DNA of 38,178 nucleotides from Tepidiphilus succinatimandens (lineage in GTDB: Bacteria; Pseudomonadota; Gammaproteobacteria; Burkholderiales; Rhodocyclaceae), in NCBI RefSeq assembly GCF_006503695.1, contig NZ_SBIK01000019.1, positions 1 through 38,178 on the forward strand. Direction: 5' to 3'. The position numbers and the translations under genes were made by a program. Below are positions 23,399 to 31,647 of the stretch, one piece after another (the first letter of the stretch is position 1; every line of letters begins with the position of its first letter). Below the pieces are notes generated by a model. The model did not search any database, was not told the DNA's origin, and saw nothing but the letters and a program-made list of their open reading frames with translations.

Positions 23399-25592
23399 GG
23401 GTACGACAGCGGTCGACGACATGAATGTGGCGGCCTATCTCACTCTTTCCATCCCGATTATTGCGTGGGGCCTCGTGCAGGGGACGCTACAGGCGGCATC
23501 GAGTGCCGCGGGGGCCTGGATGCAGGGAGGCGGCGCGGCGGGCGGAAAGTTTCTGGACAACACCGTGAGAAGCGACCAGATGACCGCGGGCCAGTACAAC
23601 ACGGCTCCAACGATACGCATGGGCGCGCCAGTGCGCACGGACGTGGGGGCCGATGGCGTCAGCACGACCACGTTCGCGGACGGCCTCACCGCAGTGGATG
23701 CATCGGCAATGCAGCACCGGATCAACATGCGGCTCAACGCGGGAAGCAAGATATCCGCGGCACTCCAGCGGAAGTCGGAAGAAGCGGAAACGGCGGCCGT
23801 AGGCAACATGGTAGCCGCGGGCGCGGAAACGGTGGCGTCGTTCCAGAAGATGGGCGACTTCATTCGCGCGCACGCGACCGGAGCCCAATCCGGCGACAGC
23901 GCGACGTCGGAAGACATAGCAAAGATCGGCCAAGCCTACGGCAAAGCTCAGGACGTCGTAAAGAACTTCGCCAGGCAGCACGGCCTATCGGAGGATAAGG
24001 CGGCGGAGGTGCTGGGCGAGCTCGGGGCCAGTGGCGGACTCGATCTTCTTGGGAACGGCGTAACGGCAAAACTGAGGGCATCCGGCAGCAGCAAAGCCGC
24101 CGAATCGATAAGCAAGAACCTGGAAGACGCTATCAGGCAGGCTCAATCGTTCAAGGAGGCGATGGAGCGTGCCCATCAGGTGTCGCGCCAGTCGCGGTAT
24201 GACACGGGCGAATCGTCGGAGGCTAGGGGCATGCGGGCCCTGCGGGCGAGTTTGGACAGTTTGCAGCGTCATTCCGAGCAAGCGTCGGCCAACTACCAGC
24301 AGTCGCTGGCCTTCAAGGAGGAGGCGAACCGCGCCAGGGAAAACTCCGCCGCCTGGGAAACCGGCATGGTGCGTCAGTTCATCAACTGGATGGGAACGCA
24401 GCGCAACGAGCTGGATCTGCTCGGCAGGAATTTCGATCCCGGAACGGTTGCGCAGATGGCCGAGAAGAATCCGGAGCTGCTCACGCCGTTCGTGGAGAGA
24501 TTCTTCAAGGAGCGCGTCGAACCGACGCTATCGGTCGGTGTGGGCGAAGTGAAAACGCCTGCGGACGTGCAGGCGTTCTTCGAACGCGGCAAGGAACGGG
24601 TCGGCAATCAAGACCGGATCGTCAAACTAGGGGAAGGGTATCTCTCCGCCATCGAAAATGCGGCCGCGGCCGCCGGCGTCAGCCCGAGTCAATGGGTGAG
24701 CAGCCAGTTGCCCGCCCAGGCGAAGGCGGAACTGGAAGCCGTCGGCTCCCAGATCCTGCGCGAGGCAAAAGGAATCGACGATCTTGGAACCAAGGAAAAA
24801 CGGGAGCTGGAAAATCTGCTGAAAGACCCAGGATCTCTCTTGATAAGGGCGATTTCGAACGCTGGCACGTCGGTTCTCCCGGAAGGCACGACGTTCCTCT
24901 TGGACAAATATGGGGAAAAACTGGGACTGAAGAGCGGAAGCTTCGCGAAGGAAACCGCTCAGAATTACAAGGGCAGCGAACGCCAGGCGTGGGCGGAGAC
25001 GGGTATTTTCGTGAGTGCGATGGCGGGTTGGGGCGGCATCGGAAGGTGGGTGTCGGGCAAGACCGGAGACTGGTTTGCCACGCGTGCCGCCTCGAAAGCG
25101 GAAGAAAAAGTTCTCAACGAGACGCTCGGCCGGAATTTCATCGGTCCTCCCCCCGAGACCGTCGCGGAACAAGCCAGGCGTGCGGGCATGAAGGCGTTCA
25201 ATGACAAAGTCGAAGCAACGGAAAGGTCTTTCGTCAGTCTTGGGCTCGCCGTTGGCGACGGGCTCGGCAATCTCGGGGCGAAATGGGTGGGCGGTTTCAT
25301 CCAAGAGAATGCCGATACCAGCCGGACGCAACCTGAGCCCCCGGTCGCACAACCCGCGTCTCCGGCCGCGCAACCCACGGTGCAACCGACGGTGCAGCAA
25401 GCCGTATCGGCCGAACTAGGCGGTACGTTGGGTAGAGGAACGGACGTCTCCGCGGACCTGCTCGGCGGGTTTGCGGACGGTTCCAGCATCGGGAATCTGT
25501 TTGGCGGCGGGCAACGGCCTGTGCCGCCTCAGCAACAGCCGGAGCGGGGCGAAGCGGTCAAGGACGACGGGCCCCCGCCGAGCGGACGATGA
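23399..25592 (+). pseudogene. traG: traG 3' part (cut off by the transposon)
   Basis: This is the C-terminal 730 residues of TraG. It starts with a membrane segment (LTLSIPIIAWGLVQGTLQAA) that continues the N-terminal membrane domain. A long periplasmic, helical and coiled-coil region rich in Ala, Glu, Gln and Ser follows, then a proline-rich C-terminus. In F this half governs mating-pair stabilisation and is the target recognised by the exclusion protein of recipients. A TTG at 23397 or an ATG at 23421 could allow separate translation, but no Shine-Dalgarno is seen. Full TraG would be 1149 residues, a usual size. Confidence 0.88.
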
Positions 25593-25595
25593 GCG

Positions 25596-26396
25596 CTAAT
25601 GTCCGTCGCGAGTGCGCCGGCGCCGAGTTGCCTTGTCGGTCGTCACCGAAGTCTTGTCCTGCTTGCCGGGCCAGGGCGAACCGTCGGCTTTGGATTGAGA
25701 GTAGCGATGGTATCCATACTCGCTACGAAGGCGCTCGATTTCGTCGAAGCGCACGCGGGTCATCCAGCGTATGCGATCCTCGGCGGCATCTTGGACCCAC
25801 AGCAAGAGGAAGCCACCACCGAACAATAAACCAAAAAACACAAGTGGGACAGCCAGTCCAAGTATGAGTGCCTCCAATATGCTCCCGCTTTCCGGGAAGA
25901 ACTTAAAAAAACCAAGGTACCAAGAAAAAGCGAACCCCCCCAACAGGCCGATGGAAGATCTTTTACTCTCGCTAATAGCATAAGAGTTGGTTATCAAAAA
26001 TAGGAAGCCCATTCCAATAATCGGCAGAATCACCTCTTTAGGGATGTTTTCTTCTGAGATTAGAAGCATCGCCGAAAAAGCGAAGAATAGGTAAGCGATG
26101 ATAATCGGTCTTCTGGGAATTGTTCTGCGCAACGGCTTCCACGCCAGGATTAATGGGGTTATGAGGCAGATCACCAGGGCAAACCTGCCTATGTCCCAGT
26201 TGCCGGAGATGAGGGACAATGGGAAAACGGCAGCTAAAGCCGCAATGGCGCAAGCGACCGCCAGATTACGCAGACCGGGGAGTATCTCTCTCCTCAAGAA
26301 GGAGCGTATGGCGCGGAAACCGAACTTTGCCGCGTAATATGCTTGAACGAGATTGCCGAATAATGCGAACCATAACAACACGGTCGTATTGTCCAT
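25596..26396 (-). CDS. Multispanning inner-membrane protein, unknown (exclusion candidate)
   Basis: A 266-residue protein with about seven membrane segments between residues 1 and 205, then a charged cytoplasmic tail of about 60 residues rich in Arg, Lys and Ser. The start ATG complements 26394-26396, preceded by AGGGGA on the minus strand. It is convergent with traG, with 3 bases between stops, and lies 24 bases downstream of vapC on the same strand, so it may be co-transcribed with vapBC. I recognise no family. In F and SXT, inner-membrane entry-exclusion proteins are encoded next to traG, so exclusion is a reasonable but unproven guess. Lower G+C than the tra genes is apparent. Confidence 0.7.
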   Translation of the reverse strand: MDNTTVLLWFALFGNLVQAYYAAKFGFRAIRSFLRREILPGLRNLAVACAIAALAAVFPLSLISGNWDIGRFALVICLITPLILAWKPLRRTIPRRPIIIAYLFFAFSAMLLISEENIPKEVILPIIGMGFLFLITNSYAISESKRSSIGLLGGFAFSWYLGFFKFFPESGSILEALILGLAVPLVFFGLLFGGGFLLLWVQDAAEDRIRWMTRVRFDEIERLRSEYGYHRYSQSKADGSPWPGKQDKTSVTTDKATRRRRTRDGH

Positions 26397-26420
26397 CGTC
26401 GTCCCCTATTGTTAAGCCAC

Positions 26421-26828
26421 TCAATTCCCGAGTCCAAGCGTCTTCGCGGCGCGCTCGAGCCGTTCGTCACAGGTAATGATGCGCGCTCCATGACGCTCGG
26501 CCAGAGCGAGGTAAAGCGCATCGTAGACTGTTAGATCGTATGCGTCGGCCAGAGAAAAGGCGGCAACGAGCAGTGAGGCATGCGGCTCGATGCGAACCGG
26601 CAGGGAGACGATCGTCTCGACGATCTCTTGGACCTCCTCGGAGGATAACTCGCCGCGCCTTTTCTTGCGCAATAGCACGTTGGGTGCTTCCGCCAGCATC
26701 GAATCCGGTGCCAACACGACGTCCGAGCCATGCATCGCCCGGTTCATGGCCGGCTCGATGTCGGGATGCAGCGGCCCATCTGGCACGAAGAGCCGAACGA
26801 CGGCGGAGGTGTCGACGACCCAGATCAT
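26421..26828 (-). CDS. vapC: VapC-type PIN-domain toxin
   Basis: A 135-residue PIN-domain ribonuclease. The acidic metal-binding residues are visible: Asp6 (VVDTSAVV), Glu48 (MLAEAPN), Asp103 (VYDALYLALA) and Asp121 (CDERLERA). The upstream open frame to 27089 crosses the antitoxin and is not coding. The ATG complementing 26826-26828 overlaps the vapB stop (ATGA). It would cleave RNA when freed from VapB. The target is unknown. Confidence 0.93.
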   Translation of the reverse strand: MIWVVDTSAVVRLFVPDGPLHPDIEPAMNRAMHGSDVVLAPDSMLAEAPNVLLRKKRRGELSSEEVQEIVETIVSLPVRIEPHASLLVAAFSLADAYDLTVYDALYLALAERHGARIITCDERLERAAKTLGLGN

Positions 26829-27055
26829 CGCGACCGGTCCTTCCTCACATCCTCGACGGTATCGCCAAGGGGCCGCCCGGAGAGTTTGCTGCGCCACTGA
26901 CGCGCAATCTCTATGGGCGAGGGCCGAGAAAGGCGTACCTCTCGTTCGATCAGAGCGCGGACGTATTCCTGCACGCTGCGATGGCTCTGCTTGGCAAGCC
27001 GCTTCAATGCCTCGTGGACATCGTCGGATAGGTTGCGGATGTGTAGCGCTTTCAT
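26825..27055 (-). CDS. vapB: VapB/FitA-type RHH antitoxin
   Basis: A 76-residue antitoxin with an N-terminal ribbon-helix-helix (LHIRNLSDDVHEALKRLAKQ, then SVQEYVRALIERE) and a C-terminal arm that would block VapC (about residues 45-76). It overlaps vapC by 4 bases. RHH antitoxins usually bind palindromes in their own promoter; a 6-4-6 palindrome lies 36 bases upstream at 27091-27106. Confidence 0.92.
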   Translation of the reverse strand: MKALHIRNLSDDVHEALKRLAKQSHRSVQEYVRALIEREVRLSRPSPIEIARQWRSKLSGRPLGDTVEDVRKDRSR

Positions 27056-27090
27056 TGCATTCCAAAGATAGAGATAAGATACCGTTCATC

Positions 27091-27126
27091 TGCTATCACT
27101 ATAGCACAAAAATCTCTTGACGTCAG
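27091..27126 (-). promoter_or_regulatory. vapBC promoter with palindromic operator
   Basis: On the minus strand CTGACG (27126-27121), a 17-base spacer and TATAGT (27103-27098) form a promoter for vapBC. The -10 lies in the perfect palindrome TGCTAT-CACT-ATAGCA (27091-27106), a natural VapB operator. The -35 lies in TGACGTCA, shared with the opposite promoter. Confidence 0.65.
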
Positions 27127-27145
27127 ACGAAGGAAATGCTATAAA
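27117..27145 (+). promoter_or_regulatory. Strong sigma-70 type promoter for the phage-like operon
   Basis: TTGACG at 27117-27122, exactly 17 bases, then TATAAA at 27140-27145. Transcription should begin near 27152-27154, at the first base of the long inverted repeat described next. It overlaps the -35 of the divergent vapBC promoter, so the two probably compete. Confidence 0.75.
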
Positions 27146-27153
27146 TTAGCCAA

Positions 27154-27357
27154 GGTGCTAGCAACACCTCACAAGCGGTCTCCGCGCCCGACAGTTCGCG
27201 GTATTTTTACGCCCGGAATCCGTCCGCCGCCTCCTCGGGCGGGTTCCCTGCCGAGTCGATGGCCGGGTGTGCGGCTAATACAAGACCTCGAAAGAGGAAA
27301 TACGCCCGCCGCCTTGTGACGGTTGCTAGCACCCGGCCGCCCACGGTCTTTCGTGGG
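27154..27357 (+). ncRNA. Predicted structured leader RNA with long-range closing stem
   Basis: This 327-base gap (27056-27382) holds no usual gene. GGTGCTAGCAAC at 27154-27165 pairs perfectly with GTTGCTAGCACC at 27322-27333. The stem continues with TCACAAG (27169-27175) and CTTGTGA (27313-27319). Inside are CCGCG/CGCGG near 27181-27200 and CCTC-GAAA-GAGG (27286-27297), a stem with a GNRA tetraloop. After the closing stem comes CCCACG-GTCTTT-CGTGGG (27340-27357), just before the ribosome site of the first gene. One frame from 27147 to 27480 is open with no usual start, reminiscent of small Ash/Icd-like frames over regulatory regions in P4-like satellites. That comparison is from memory and weak. 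Confidence 0.55.
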
Positions 27358-27382
27358 TATTCGACTCGACAGGAGCGTGAAA

Positions 27383-27601
27383 ATGACCCAGGACGAACTC
27401 GACCTTCTCGACCGCGAAGAACGCATCTTCAAATGTTTCCAAGCGGCGATCGATCTTTTGAATCCCGAAGAAGCCCGTGATCCGGCGAAAGTCCGCGAGC
27501 TACTGGATTTCCTCGCCGAGGAATACACCCATGCCCGCGAGGCGCTGATGGCGCGGGTAGCCGGACGCCTGCGGGAAGCGCGTCACGGATGCACAGTTTA
27601 A
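27383..27601 (+). CDS. Small acidic helical protein, unknown
   Basis: A 72-residue protein starting MTQDELDLLDREERIFKCF, predicted to be two or three helices and acidic in its first half. AGGAG at 27371-27375 sets the start at 27383; upstream in-frame codons lie in the leader hairpin. Its TAA overlaps the ATG of the following gene (TAATG). It is the first gene behind the strong promoter and could regulate the antirepressor-like genes, which is inference from position. Confidence 0.65.
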   Translation: MTQDELDLLDREERIFKCFQAAIDLLNPEEARDPAKVRELLDFLAEEYTHAREALMARVAGRLREARHGCTV

Positions 27602-28788
27602 TGGCGAGTTTCGGATCGCTGTTCGGGAAAGAATCCGGCGGTACGTCTGCTACCGTGTCCTCCGGAATTGAGACGGGAGGCAAAGCCATGTCCAAACCCA
27701 CGCCTATTGCCTGGGCAGTCTGGGACACGCCGGATCGGGTTGCGGCGCATCCGGCGATCAAGGACGGCCTCGGACAGGACGATCCGAGGCTGGTATTCAT
27801 CACCTTCGCCAACGGCGCGCTCAGGGTCTCGGCCACGCGCCGCCCGCGCCTGCACCTGACAGACGCGGGCCGCTATGCGCGTGCCGCGCACACCTGGATC
27901 GAGGGAGCGTTGGTGTCCGAGCCGGACCGGCATTTGCACAAGGTCGCGGAGACGCTGCGAAAGCGCCTGCAGCTTGAAGGCTATCGAAACCTCGGGAACG
28001 GGTTGTTCGAGGCGCTGCCGGTCGAGGATGCGCTGGCCATGCTGGCCGGCATCCGGGACATCGCCGGGCCGCCGCAGCCGCCCGTCAGGGAACCCGCCAT
28101 TCCGGCGTTTTTGAGAAAGGAGAACAGCATGCCCGAAGCCATGGCGCCTTCCAGCCCGAAAACCGGGGATATCGTCCAGTTCAACTTCGGGGATCTGCCA
28201 GTGCGCGTCGTGCCGGATGACCACGGGGAACTGTGGTTCGTCGCTACGGATGTTGCAAGGATACTGGATTACCGCAATGCGCCGGATATGACACGGAATC
28301 TGGACGAGGATGAGAAGGGTACGCAGATTGTGCGTACCCCCGGTGGACAGCAGAAAACCAGCGTTATCAGCGAATCCGGTCTGTTTGCCGCAATCCTGAA
28401 AAGCCGCAAACCGGAAGCCAGAAAGTTCAGGAAGTGGGTGACCTCGGAAGTGCTTCCATCCATCCGCAAGACCGGCTCCTACGCGATGCCTGGGGCGGGA
28501 AGGAACGGATCGTCAACCGGCCACCCTTTGGTGGATGAGGCCATCGAGTTCCGCGCCTGGCGCGAGGCGGACTGGATGCGTCGGCTGCTGCTGTCGCGGC
28601 TGAATCCTGAAGATCCGGTCTCTGTCGAGACATCCTGGACGATTGGAAACAGGGTGCGGGTCGAGGCGGCCCGAAGGCTGGCCGAGATAGCCAGAAAGCA
28701 CCTGGCGCAGGGCGTGCGGCCGGAAAAAGTCGCCGCCTGGATGGAAGCGGCGAATACCGATGTTGTCTTTGGAAAGACGCTGCCATGA
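27601..28788 (+). CDS. Bro-N domain (phage antirepressor-like) protein
   Basis: A 395-residue protein in two parts. The N-terminal 170 residues (VWDTPDRVAAHPAIKDGLG to ALAMLAGIRDIAG) match nothing I know. From about residue 190 a Bro-N domain reads FGDLPVRVVPDDHGELWFVA, DVARILDYRNAPDMTRNLDEDEKG, then SGLFAAILKSRKPEARKFR and WVTSEVLPSIRKTGSY, typical of phage and viral BRO/antirepressor proteins. Starts at 27589 and 27601 (TAATG) are possible. ATG 27688 has a better GGGAGG 7 bases before it. A further strong internal start at 28129 may release Bro-N alone. It overlaps the next gene by 4 bases. Confidence 0.82.
   Translation: MASFGSLFGKESGGTSATVSSGIETGGKAMSKPTPIAWAVWDTPDRVAAHPAIKDGLGQDDPRLVFITFANGALRVSATRRPRLHLTDAGRYARAAHTWIEGALVSEPDRHLHKVAETLRKRLQLEGYRNLGNGLFEALPVEDALAMLAGIRDIAGPPQPPVREPAIPAFLRKENSMPEAMAPSSPKTGDIVQFNFGDLPVRVVPDDHGELWFVATDVARILDYRNAPDMTRNLDEDEKGTQIVRTPGGQQKTSVISESGLFAAILKSRKPEARKFRKWVTSEVLPSIRKTGSYAMPGAGRNGSSTGHPLVDEAIEFRAWREADWMRRLLLSRLNPEDPVSVETSWTIGNRVRVEAARRLAEIARKHLAQGVRPEKVAAWMEAANTDVVFGKTLP
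28116..28131 (+). promoter_or_regulatory. Internal ribosome binding site and ATG inside the Bro-N gene
   Basis: AAAGGAGA at 28116-28123, 5 bases and an in-frame ATG at 28129 lie between the unknown N-terminal part and the Bro-N domain. Initiation here would give a separate 219-residue Bro-N protein. It is stronger than the sites near the gene start and falls at the domain boundary. Confidence 0.5.
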
Positions 28789-29420
28789 ACCATGCGCTCG
28801 TCGTCGCCAACACCGCCATTCGGCAGGACGCGGAGGGCCGGTACTGCCTGAACGACCTGCACAAGGCGGCGGGTGGGGAGAATCGTCATCGGCCATCATT
28901 GTGGCTTGAAAATCAGCAGACGCAGGAGCTGATCGAAGAAATTGCCAAAGCAGGAATTCCTGCTTTGGCACAAAATCAACCGGTTAGCGTAGTCCGCGGC
29001 GGCTCGTCGCCGGGCACCTACGTCTGCAAGGAGCTGGTGTATGCCTATGCGATGTGGATCAGCCCGAAGTTCCACCTGGCGGTGATCCGGGCGTTCGATG
29101 CGCTGGTGAGCGGCAGGAAGCCGGAGGTGGGTGCGGGCGGCATCCATCCGGAAGTCGCGCGGGCCGCCAGATCGACGGCATGGCGTATTGCCGACGAGAT
29201 GCGCCAGATGTACCTGAATGCGATGGGATCGGCGGCTCGTCCGGAAGACCACGAGCGATCGTGGGAGGCGTTTTCCATTCAGATGGAGCGCATCGAAGAG
29301 CGCCTCCTGGCGAAAGGCCGCGAGATGCTGCGCAAGAACAGCCCGCAGGCCGTGGCGAACTGGATGCTGAGCTGGCGACCGGAAGGCTGGATTAGGAACT
29401 TTGATTGGAGGTTGCATTGA
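28785..29420 (+). CDS. KilA-N domain protein
   Basis: A 211-residue phage-type DNA-binding protein. The KilA-N domain spans about residues 1-105, with RYCLNDLHKAAGGENRHRPS, WLENQQTQELIEEI and YVCKELVYAYAMWISPKFHL. The C-terminal half is helical. Its last 40 residues (AKGREMLRKNSPQAVANWML) resemble the end of the upstream Bro-N protein (ARKHLAQGVRPEKVAAWME), suggesting a shared C-terminal domain. The start overlaps the previous stop (ATGA). A 28-bp perfect palindrome lies inside the coding region. Confidence 0.87.
   Translation: MNHALVVANTAIRQDAEGRYCLNDLHKAAGGENRHRPSLWLENQQTQELIEEIAKAGIPALAQNQPVSVVRGGSSPGTYVCKELVYAYAMWISPKFHLAVIRAFDALVSGRKPEVGAGGIHPEVARAARSTAWRIADEMRQMYLNAMGSAARPEDHERSWEAFSIQMERIEERLLAKGREMLRKNSPQAVANWMLSWRPEGWIRNFDWRLH
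28943..28970. repeat. 28-bp perfect palindrome within the KilA-N gene
   Basis: The half-site TGCCAAAGCAGGAA is followed immediately by its exact reverse complement, with no spacer. It encodes IAKAGIPALA. It could be an operator for the encoded regulators or a recombination site, or may form a cruciform. Its core GCAGGAA/TTCCTGC also appears, with a 3-base loop, in the IS right end at about 206-230. Confidence 0.7.
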
Positions 29421-29794
29421 TGCGCTTCAAGAGACTGGGAGTCGTCTTTGCGCTTGCCATCCTGTCGGCAGGCTGCAATCAGGGAAAGCAAGACGTTCCG
29501 GCGAAAGCCGGTGTCAAAAAGCAGGCTGATGCGCCACTGAATCAATCTACTTTCTGCAAGGTCGGCATCGAATCGCTGTTTGGCGGAGCATCTTGCGCGC
29601 CGGGCCAGAAAATCGCCTTCCTGCCGGACGCCTTCGGCAATGAGCAGTTGCCCATTCTGTTTGCCGCCAGAAACTGCGACATGCGCTATAGCGTGGCGCT
29701 AACGCGTGGCGGCGTGGTTTGCATCTACCTGCCGACCGAGCAAGGGAAAGCATCATCCGAAGCAGGGCAAAAGCCGGAATCCGTTGGAAAGTAG
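29420..29794 (+). CDS. Small lipoprotein, unknown
   Basis: A 124-residue protein with a lipoprotein signal ending in LSAGC (Cys about 18). A short Lys and Ala linker follows, then a small domain with four cysteines (FCKVG, ASCAPG, RNCDMR, VVCIYL), probably two disulphides. It is coupled to the KilA-N gene by a TGATG overlap, although its function is likely periplasmic. The frame is open to 29405, but that ATG lies in the preceding gene. I recognise no family. Confidence 0.65.
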   Translation: MRFKRLGVVFALAILSAGCNQGKQDVPAKAGVKKQADAPLNQSTFCKVGIESLFGGASCAPGQKIAFLPDAFGNEQLPILFAARNCDMRYSVALTRGGVVCIYLPTEQGKASSEAGQKPESVGK

Positions 29795-29895
29795 GTACTG
29801 CGGAGCAGACCATGTTCGAGCACGTGGAAGCGGAAGTCTGCCAGACGACGCTGGAGCGCCACCGGAAGCTGATGCGGACATAGAAGAAGGTGGTT

Positions 29896-30114
29896 ATGGC
29901 GAAACGCAGAAAAAGAACTGCGGCAAACCGTATTGCCAAGCCGAAACGCATCCGGTTCGGGTACGAAACCGACATGTGGGAAGGCGACCGTTGCCCGGAT
30001 TGCGGTGTTCCGATGGGCGAATATCATATTCCGGGCTGCGATGTCGAGCAGTGCCCGGTGTGTTTTGGGCAAGCGCTCTCGTGCGGGTGCAGCGAAGACC
30101 TTGCGCTCACGTGA
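29896..30114 (+). CDS. Cysteine-rich zinc-binding small protein
   Basis: A 72-residue protein with a basic N-terminus ([20 protein letters not shown]) and the pattern CPDC, then [13 protein letters not shown] and SCGC. This resembles a widespread family of small uncharacterised zinc-ribbon proteins found on mobile elements. The ATG at 29896 has AGAAGAAGG upstream; GTG 29890 is also open. Zinc binding is predicted from the cysteine pairs. The role is unknown. Confidence 0.7.
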   Translation: MAKRRKRTAANRIAKPKRIRFGYETDMWEGDRCPDCGVPMGEYHIPGCDVEQCPVCFGQALSCGCSEDLALT

Positions 30115-30138
30115 GCGGTGTTGAAGAAAGGAGAAAAC

Positions 30139-31503
30139 ATGAAGAAACTCATTGCAGCCAACATCGTTGCAGCGTTTTGCGCGACAAACGCTCACGCCTT
30201 CGGTATTGGCGACATCGTGAACATCGGCATCCAGGCGGGCGGCGAACTCGTCCGTGCCGCAGGCGGGAAAGCCGTCGATACCATCAAGGACTCGATGCGC
30301 GACCCCGAAGCCGAGGCGCGCGAGAAGGAAGAACAGGAGCGCAAGCTTGCCGAGCAGATGCAAAAGCAAATCGACGAAATCGAGGCCATGCCGAATCTGC
30401 GGCCCATCGACCGTGAGCGGCTCGTGTTGAAACTCAAACAAACCTGGCAAGCATCCAAGGAGACGCAGGCGTTTGTCGAGTATGCCGAAGCTCAGCAAAA
30501 GGCCGAGCGCGATCGGGTGCTGACGGTGGGCGGAATTGCCGGCGTCGTCGGACGGGCTGCCATGAGCAGTCCGAGCCTGGTCGTAGCCCAGGCGGACCTG
30601 ATGGCAAACAACCCGGTCTGGCGCGCCGAACAGCGGATGCACAACGAAGCGGCGTTTCGGCAGGCAGACGCAATGGTGGCTGCGGGTATTCCGCAAGCCA
30701 AGGCGCAGGGGGTGCTCGCGCAAGCCGATGCGCTCAAGGATACTGGGTTGACTCAGGCGGGCACGAAGGCGATCGTCGACAACGCCGAAGAACTGGCGAA
30801 AGTCAAGCAGACTTCGCAGGATGCCGCGATCCTCTTGGCAAGCGCGAACGAAACCTCCATCCCCTCCGCACCGCAGGCGAGCGGGGCGGGTTCTGCCGTG
30901 CCCGATGCGGGTGCTTCGACCAAAGCAGCAGTCACGGCGGTCGCCTCTGCCGGCGTGCAATCTCAAGCGCAGGCGACACTGCCCGATGCGGCGCAGAACC
31001 GGATGAGCGACGCCTTCAGTCCCGACCTGGGGAAGAAAATCTGGATCGAATTCGAGGGCGCGCCGAACGAGACCGAAGCGTTGCGCAAGCTGCTCCAGGA
31101 GCGGGGCCATGTCGTCGTTCAGGATCGAGAAGAGGCAGAGGTGGTCTATCTCATACAGGGAGAATTCGTCGTCCCTGAGACGAAAATGCACGAGGGCCTG
31201 ACGAAAAGCGTCGGGAATCTTCTGGAGAGCCCGGCACAGGCCATCGAGCCGCCGGCAAGGAAGGCGTTGGGAGCAATCGGCTCCGGGATCGGCCGCTTCA
31301 TGCTGGCCGCGGCAGGTGCCACGGCCCCGGCGCAGCAGGAGAACGGCTACCGCCAGTCGGTATTGCTCGTGATCGCCAGGCAGCCCAAGGATGGCAAAGA
31401 GACCCGCGCTTCGGTCGTACGTGATGCACACAGTGAGACGATCGAGGCCGTCGAGCTGGCGCAGGGGGCGAAAGAAGATCTTTATCGCGTTCTTGGAATC
31501 TGA
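30139..31503 (+). CDS. Exported coiled-coil protein, unknown
   Basis: A 454-residue protein with a signal peptide (KKLIAANIVAAFCATNAHA, about residues 2-20) and AAAGGAG before the ATG at 30139. A charged coiled coil (about residues 48-75) is followed by an Ala- and Gln-rich helical middle. The C-terminal region contains KIWIEFEGAPNETEALRKLL, EEAEVVYLIQGEFVV and SVLLVIARQPKDGKETRA, which look like a folded alpha/beta or beta domain. The stop codon directly abuts an IS5-type transposase fragment, so the native C-terminus may be altered. No family is recognised. A periplasmic or surface accessory of the element is possible. Confidence 0.7.
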   Translation: MKKLIAANIVAAFCATNAHAFGIGDIVNIGIQAGGELVRAAGGKAVDTIKDSMRDPEAEAREKEEQERKLAEQMQKQIDEIEAMPNLRPIDRERLVLKLKQTWQASKETQAFVEYAEAQQKAERDRVLTVGGIAGVVGRAAMSSPSLVVAQADLMANNPVWRAEQRMHNEAAFRQADAMVAAGIPQAKAQGVLAQADALKDTGLTQAGTKAIVDNAEELAKVKQTSQDAAILLASANETSIPSAPQASGAGSAVPDAGASTKAAVTAVASAGVQSQAQATLPDAAQNRMSDAFSPDLGKKIWIEFEGAPNETEALRKLLQERGHVVVQDREEAEVVYLIQGEFVVPETKMHEGLTKSVGNLLESPAQAIEPPARKALGAIGSGIGRFMLAAAGATAPAQQENGYRQSVLLVIARQPKDGKETRASVVRDAHSETIEAVELAQGAKEDLYRVLGI

Positions 31504-31647
31504 CCGTTCCGGGTGATCAAGCGGCAGTTCGGCTACATGAAGGTGCGCTACCGCGGCATCGCGAAGAACGCGGCACAGGTGCTGACGCTGTTTGCGCTGT
31601 CGAACCTGTGGATGGCGCGCCGGCGATTGCTGCCGGCGGCGGGATAA
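31504..31647 (+). pseudogene. IS5-family transposase C-terminal fragment
   Basis: 47 codons from 31504 read PFRVIKRQFGYMKVRYRGIA and AQVLTLFALSNLWMARRR, ending at TAA 31645. This is the typical C-terminus of IS5-family DDE transposases (K-R-Q-F-G, K-x-R-Y-R-G, L-x-N-L). The rest of the gene is absent, and the fragment starts right after the TGA of the previous gene. It is a truncated relic that marks a recombination boundary. From 31648 to 31865 no gene is seen; iteron-like repeats occupy 31778-31830. Confidence 0.8.

Noticed and set aside
26421..27089. 222-codon extended frame for the PIN toxin
   Set aside because: The extension runs over vapB in another frame; the ATG at 26828 overlapping the vapB stop gives the normal VapC length.
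29812..29883. 23-codon frame between the lipoprotein and zinc-protein genes
   Set aside because: Too short, with no motif and no convincing ribosome site.
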